Source: Desulfobacteraceae bacterium
GTDB taxonomy: Bacteria > Desulfobacterota > DSM-4660 > Desulfatiglandales > Desulfatiglandaceae
Assembly (NCBI GenBank): GCA_016844935.1
Contig: JAERTK010000108.1
Span: 1-64,000 of the forward strand
Direction: 5' to 3'
Length of the DNA: 64,000 nucleotides
Positions 63,221-64,000 of the stretch are shown in pieces (the stretch's first letter is position 1; each line of letters starts with the position of its first letter). The position numbers were made by a program, and so were the translations under genes. Below the pieces are notes generated by a model. It did not search any database, had not been told where the DNA came from, and saw only the letters and a list, made by a program, of their open reading frames with translations.

Positions 63221-64000
63221 TTATTTCTCCTGCTGATATTCGGGGTCCGGAACGTGCGTCACCCGAATGGGCGTTTCAGCGTTCAAGTGCACATCCCTTT
63301 GCGGGAAAGGTATTTCAATTCCGTGTTCTTTCAGAATATCCCAGATGCTGAGCATGACCTTGCTGGTGATATTGGCGACCCCGTTCTGAGGATCCCGGAT
63401 CCAGAAGCGAAACTGCAGGTCAACGGAGTTGTCGCCGAAACCCACCATCAGGCATTTCGGTGCCGGGTTGGTCAGGACTCTCTCCATGCCTTTGGTGGCA
63501 TTTTCCATCAGGGCCATGGCTTTGTGGGGGTCCACGTTATAGGATATCCCCACTGGTACCTTGATTCGGATTTTCCGGGTGGAATAGGACCAGTTGATGA
63601 CCTGCTGGGTGATGAGATCCTCGTTGGGAATCAGGTATTCCTTTTCATCCCGGGTAACCACTGATACGCACCGTCCGCCCATGTGTTTCACATACCCATA
63701 TACGTCCTGCAGTTGCACCACATCGCCCGGTTTAACGGATTTGTCAGAGAGTAAAATGAGGCCGCTGATAAAATTTCCCACGATCTTCTGCAACCCGAAC
63801 CCGATGCCCACGCCGATGGCGCCGCTTAAAAGCGCCAGGGCCGACAGGTCAATCCCCACGCTGTTTAGCGCAACCAGCGTCACCATTACGATCATGGTAA
63901 TATTGATGCTCTTGGTGAGCATCAAACGGGTGGAAGGGGTTAGTTCCGAAACAGTGGCCAGTTTTTTTTGAAGGAGTCCACTGACCCAGTTGACGCCTCG
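63221..64000 (-). CDS. MscS-family mechanosensitive channel (5' end outside window)
   Basis: The frame is open to the window edge at 64000, so the N-terminal part is missing; 260 residues are seen. The pore helix is LLSGAIGVGIGFGLQKIVGNFISG, and the beta domain follows with VKPGDVVQLQDVYGYVKHMGGR and PNEDLITQQVINWSYS. The end is IPFPQRDVHLN, as in the channel at 25136. It stops four bases before the LarA-like gene, on the same strand, but a functional link is not obvious. Confidence 0.87.
   Translation of the reverse strand, partial: RGVNWVSGLLQKKLATVSELTPSTRLMLTKSINITMIVMVTLVALNSVGIDLSALALLSGAIGVGIGFGLQKIVGNFISGLILLSDKSVKPGDVVQLQDVYGYVKHMGGRCVSVVTRDEKEYLIPNEDLITQQVINWSYSTRKIRIKVPVGISYNVDPHKAMALMENATKGMERVLTNPAPKCLMVGFGDNSVDLQFRFWIRDPQNGVANITSKVMLSIWDILKEHGIEIPFPQRDVHLNAETPIRVTHVPDPEYQQEK

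Noticed and set aside
62401-63351. 316-codon plus-strand frame opposite the LarA-like gene
   Set aside because: Shadow frame crossing two real minus-strand genes, no domain.
1-64000. CRISPR arrays, tRNA or rRNA genes, phage or plasmid origins
   Set aside because: I looked in the gaps between genes and saw no regularly spaced repeats, cloverleaf arms or iterons; small RNAs cannot be excluded by eye.

Overview
The window is a dense stretch of bacterial chromosome that looks like a strictly anaerobic deltaproteobacterium, most plausibly a sulfate reducer of the Desulfobacteraceae type. This is inferred from gene content only: indolepyruvate:ferredoxin oxidoreductase (IorAB), a fused class I fumarase, a benzoyl-CoA-reductase/2-hydroxyacyl-CoA-dehydratase subunit pair, a LarA-type protein, and many hybrid histidine kinases. 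No rRNA, tRNA or CRISPR array was seen.

Layout. 0.07-10.5 kb: a minus-strand operon (FecR-domain protein, OmpA lipoprotein, CHASE2 hybrid kinase, FabF-like ketosynthase), then a divergent REC-kinase-REC protein, a large OmpA lipoprotein with calcium-binding type repeats, and a methyltransferase. 10.7-20.6 kb: a eukaryotic-type hexokinase followed by phosphoglucomutase, a small Cys-rich protein, VanZ-like protein, CobU, an MBL-fold hydrolase, a tightly overlapped DUF202/PlsC/M20 operon and a GT39-type glycosyltransferase. 20.9-34.8 kb: BcrC/BcrB-like dehydratase subunits, a class I aminotransferase, a zinc-ribbon protein, an MscS channel, TypA, a GAF-domain protein of unknown role, a YgiQ radical SAM protein and fumarase.

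34.6-36.6 kb is an accessory patch. A HigBA toxin-antitoxin pair lies between two copies of the fumarase 3' end (about 95% identical). It is followed by a REP-type inverted pair, a 2TM protein and a VapC remnant cut by a second REP family. 36.8-47.9 kb carries an exported MBL protein, a PAS kinase, TauE, a YaiI-type protein, an exported eukaryotic-type pyrophosphatase, and a complete livKHMGF amino-acid ABC transporter followed by an M20 peptidase.

48.1-57 kb is a signalling block: a very large sensor kinase split from its receivers by a -1 frameshift at a run of seven G, an HD-GYP response regulator, a TerB-DsrE fusion with an internal ribosome binding site, and an RhlE helicase. 57-59.3 kb holds a REP-associated tyrosine transposase bounded by perfect 23-bp inverted repeats, plus a DUF4143 ATPase. 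59.4-64 kb is a minus-strand run of MscS, LarA-like, IorA and IorB.

Together the metabolic genes fit uptake and anaerobic breakdown of amino acids (Liv transporter, peptidases, aminotransferase, IorAB, dehydratase, LarA-like), but the pathway is inferred. The most interesting leads are the split kinase at the G7 tract, the fumarase-end duplication around HigBA, two REP families (one matching the resident transposase), the TerB-DsrE fusion, the exported pyrophosphatase and the FecR-OmpA-CHASE2-FabF operon.
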